A DNA stretch of 8,468 nucleotides, from NCBI GenBank assembly GCA_964580235.1, contig CAZOJY010000136.1, positions 1-8,468 on the forward strand, in the 5' to 3' direction. Positions 6,661-8,468 of the stretch are shown here, piece by piece (the stretch's first letter is position 1; each line of letters starts with the position of its first letter). A program made the position numbers and the translations under genes. The notes below the pieces were generated by a model, which saw only the letters and a program-made list of their open reading frames with translations, was not told the DNA's origin and ran no database searches. This DNA comes from G020348385 sp964580235 (lineage in GTDB: Bacteria; Acidobacteriota; Aminicenantia; Aminicenantales; Aminicenantaceae).

Positions 6661-7270
6661 TTATCCTTCTGCAATAAGATATTTTACCGGAAAACCCAAC
6701 CTTCTGATGCCCATCTCCTTTTTTAATTTGAAGCTCCACTTTGACAAAAAAGGGATGATATCAACTGGGTGACACCCTTGGCCGAGTGATTGGAATCTGG
6801 CAAACAGATTGACCCACATTCGACCCAGGAGGTCTCGCGGCATTTCCATATATACGGAAAAAAACAAACCCTGACTTTTCAACGTTCTTTTTATTTCTTT
6901 GAGAATGTCATCAAAGTCATTCTCCTGGCAGAAATCAAAAAAGCAATTCGTAAAGACTGCATCAAAATGATTCCACACATATTTTTAGGCCTTTAATGTT
7001 TTGCCGGACTGAATAATGCTTCGCTATTTCCCCTAAATCCTCAGAAAAACACAAGAGATGTGATTCTCCTGTTGGATTTGCTTGCGTTAAAACCTTTAAT
7101 CCCCTGTCTGTAGGTGGAGAAATGATCAATATTCTTAAATTATTGATGTTTGAATCCTGCACCTCCATAATTCTGATGCGGATTTCCATAATTCTTACCC
7201 AAAGATCAAAAAAGCCAGAAACTGCAAGATAAGATTCTTCTATTTTTTGGCTTCTTTGCTTGCTTTTCAT
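6661..7270 (-). pseudogene. Class I SAM-dependent methyltransferase, frameshifted and degenerate
   Basis: The likely original start is the ATG at 7270-7268 and the stop TAA is at 6663-6661, about 200 residues, near the normal size of this family. The N-terminal frame gives FFDLWVRIME, then ILIISPPTDRGLKVLTQANP. This is the SAM-binding motif I, expected as 'IGPGTGRG'; its three glycines are changed to S, P and D by few base changes. The frame closes at 6962. Removing one A from the five-base run at 6982-6986 (T's on the + strand) joins it cleanly as GLKYVWNHFDAVFTNCFFDF, followed by LKEIKRTLKSQGLFFSVYM and a GCHPVDIIPFL ... GFPVKYLIAEG ending typical of UbiE-like methyltransferases. The region between motif I and FDAVF is also short. 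Frameshift, shortening and lost glycines together indicate a dead gene rather than a sequencing error. Confidence 0.72.
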
Positions 7271-7393
7271 GATTCTCAAACCAAGGCCATCACTTGTTTT
7301 TCGGCCAGGCAAAGCTATTGAATATTTTTGCTTTGATTATTCCGCCACCTATCATGAAAAATAGTAAATCATGATTTAAGAATATGTCAAGGA

Positions 7394-7427
7394 CGGTCCG
7401 AAAACATAGGGATATGTTCCGGAGCCG
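7394..7427. repeat. Stem-loop with GNRA-type GGGA loop
   Basis: AACATA (7403-7408) pairs with TATGTT (7413-7418) around GGGA. After a small internal loop, TCCG (7397-7400) pairs with CGGA (7420-7423), and past a one-base bulge CGG (7394-7396) pairs with CCG (7425-7427). An A-rich run follows on the + strand, so it is not a standard terminator for either direction. Confidence 0.55.
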
Positions 7428-7432
7428 AACTG

Positions 7433-7470
7433 GTCATCGAAAAAATTAAAAAAAACTAAAAAAAGACTGA
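7433..7470 (+). pseudogene. Remnant of a ThuA-HEAT-like gene end
   Basis: Reading from 7424 gives AELVIEKIKK and then a stop. One added base in the A-run restores IEKIKKKLKKD and a stop codon, parallel to the last residues AELAIQKIKEKLQKD of the gene ending at 4419. It is either a duplicated tail of that gene or the last trace of a paralogue. Upstream similarity fades beyond about 7424. Confidence 0.5.
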
Positions 7471-7485
7471 TTAAGGAATTTTCGT
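7452..7485 (+). repeat. 34-bp direct repeat, right copy
   Basis: 31 of 34 bases equal 4401-4434, including GACTGATTAA(A/G)(A/G)AATTTTCGT around the former stop codon. It ends 31 bp before the extended -10 box of the next gene. Confidence 0.8.
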
Positions 7486-7512
7486 TTTCTTGTTAGTTCC
7501 TACCTTGTTTTT

Positions 7513-7521
7513 TGTTATAAT
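7513..7521 (+). promoter_or_regulatory. Extended -10 promoter of the CBM9/DUF5916 gene
   Basis: TGTTATAAT is a perfect TATAAT box with the TGn extension, which commonly compensates for a weak -35; no good -35 is present at 16-18 bp. Transcription would begin near 7528, leaving about five bases before the ATG at 7533 and no room for a Shine-Dalgarno sequence. A-tracts at 7439-7464 could act as an upstream curved element. Confidence 0.5.
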
Positions 7522-7532
7522 CTTTTGTTCTG

Positions 7533-8468
7533 ATGTTGAAGCGTTTGGTTTTTGTTTGTTTTCTATTGTTTCCGGCTTTGGTTATTGCCGATAATCCTGT
7601 GCCGGCCCCTTCTCCGGTCCAGGCTGTGCGTGCCGCTGCTCCAATCCAGGTTGATGGCATTTTGAGCGAGGATGTCTGGAAATCGGAGGGATTCACCGGG
7701 TTTCGCCAGTCCGATCCAGAGGACGGAGCTCCGGCTTCGGAAAAAACCGTCGTCTGGATGGCTTTTGATCAGGGGAATATTTATGTGGCCGCCCGCCTGT
7801 ATGACAGCAATCCTGCGGGAATCATCAGTCTTCTGGGCCGCCGTGACGCCGAAGTGGAATCGGACTGGTTCGTTTTTGCCGTCGATCCCTATTATGACAA
7901 GCGCAGCGGTTTCCAGTTTGCCGTCAATCCGGCCGGGGCTATCCAGGATGGAACCCTGTTCAATGATGAGGGTGTGGATATGACCTGGGATGGGATCTGG
8001 GACAATGCTGCCCGTATCGACGATCAGGGGTGGACCGTAGAATTGCGTATCCCCTTCAACCAGCTGCATTTTCAGAAAAAAAACAGTTACACATGGGGTG
8101 TTAATTTTTTCCGGACCATCAAACGCAAAAACGAAATGGCTGTCTATTCCTGGGTTCCCAAAGAAGAGAGCGGGTATGTTTCCCGTTTTGCCGATTTGAC
8201 CGGGCTGAGCGATATCCATCCGCGCCGTCTGGTTGAATTTTTGCCCTACACCGTGGGGCGTGCGGGATTCAGCCCGGCTGTTCAAGGCAATCCCTTCCGG
8301 AAAGGATCGGATTATGCCGGAAACATCGGGTTCGACCTGAAGTCCGCCCTTTACACTCACATGACCCTGAATGCGAGTGTCCATCCAGATTTCGGTCAGG
8401 TCGAAGTTGACCCGGCGCTGCGCAACATCAGAAGCCAAGAACACGCGACATTGGAAGAGATGACCACT
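7533..8468 (+). CDS. CBM9-like / DUF5916 outer-membrane-type protein, N-terminal part
   Basis: The first 312 codons are present and open to the window edge; full-length relatives usually have 700-900 residues. A Sec signal peptide spans about residues 1-19 (MLKRLVFVCFLLFPALVIA). The carbohydrate-binding family 9-like domain starts with IQVDGILSEDVWKSE (38-52) and continues through DWFVFAVDPYYDKRSGFQFA (111-130), NPAGAIQDG (132-140) and WTVELRIPFNQLHF (167-180). The linker WGVNFFRTIKRKNE and FADLTGL (219-225) leads into DUF5916, whose hallmark HPDFGQVEVDP is at 284-294. In this family the C-terminal half is a predicted outer-membrane barrel; the binding domain would face the periplasm or surface. 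Its ligand is unknown. After 294 the usual 'AVVNLSAFETFFPEKRPFF' pattern is only weakly kept (ALRNIRSQEHATLEE). It has its own promoter and is separate from the upstream operon. Confidence 0.88.
   Translation, partial: MLKRLVFVCFLLFPALVIADNPVPAPSPVQAVRAAAPIQVDGILSEDVWKSEGFTGFRQSDPEDGAPASEKTVVWMAFDQGNIYVAARLYDSNPAGIISLLGRRDAEVESDWFVFAVDPYYDKRSGFQFAVNPAGAIQDGTLFNDEGVDMTWDGIWDNAARIDDQGWTVELRIPFNQLHFQKKNSYTWGVNFFRTIKRKNEMAVYSWVPKEESGYVSRFADLTGLSDIHPRRLVEFLPYTVGRAGFSPAVQGNPFRKGSDYAGNIGFDLKSALYTHMTLNASVHPDFGQVEVDPALRNIRSQEHATLEEMTT

Noticed and set aside
7563..8444. Minus-strand open frame (293 codons) opposite the DUF5916 gene
   Set aside because: The + strand encodes a clear signal peptide, CBM9-like domain and DUF5916 hallmark over the same bases; the minus reading is a shadow.
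1..8468. CRISPR arrays, tRNA or rRNA genes, known riboswitches
   Set aside because: No regularly spaced repeats, no cloverleaf-like sequence and no recognisable riboswitch core were seen on either strand.

Overview
The window is bacterial and has three parts: two sugar-metabolism-type genes for exported proteins on the left, an AT-richer island of mobile-element debris in the middle, and the start of a large envelope-protein gene on the right. The gene set (a Tat-exported Gfo/Idh/MocA oxidoreductase, a secreted ThuA protein with a HEAT-repeat tail, and a carbohydrate-binding-9/DUF5916 outer-membrane-type protein) is typical of uncultured polysaccharide-degrading lineages such as Acidobacteriota/Aminicenantes, Planctomycetota or FCB-group bacteria. 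The sequence alone does not decide between them; a Gram-negative envelope is inferred.

Layout. Positions 1-255 hold no convincing gene but contain two perfect palindromes sharing a TGGAT(A/T)AT core. 256-1584 (+) encodes the Gfo/Idh/MocA oxidoreductase and 1594-4419 (+) the 941-residue ThuA-HEAT protein; nine bases separate them, so they are probably one operon. Positions 4420-7532 form the island. It holds one intact gene, 5087-6331 (+), an AAA_14/DUF4143 ATPase with its own promoter abutting its ATG. On both sides of this gene lie decayed, same-orientation (minus-strand) fragments of an IS91-type Y2 rolling-circle transposase. Next comes a minus-strand SAM-methyltransferase pseudogene with a frameshift and a destroyed glycine motif. 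A 34-bp direct repeat derived from the 3' end of the ThuA-HEAT gene occurs again at 7452-7485, just before the next gene, so the island is bracketed by it. From 7533 (+) a CBM9-like/DUF5916 gene begins and runs off the window.

How it fits together. The oxidoreductase and the ThuA protein recall the ThuA/ThuB pairing of trehalose (3-keto-sugar) metabolism, here moved outside the cytoplasm. The DUF5916 protein would sit in the outer membrane. The island looks like accumulated insertion debris between two functional neighbourhoods. The most notable observations are the paired IS91 relics around the ATPase gene, the repeated ThuA-HEAT gene end, and two promoters so close to their start codons that the transcripts should be leaderless or nearly so. 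I found no convincing new multi-gene system.
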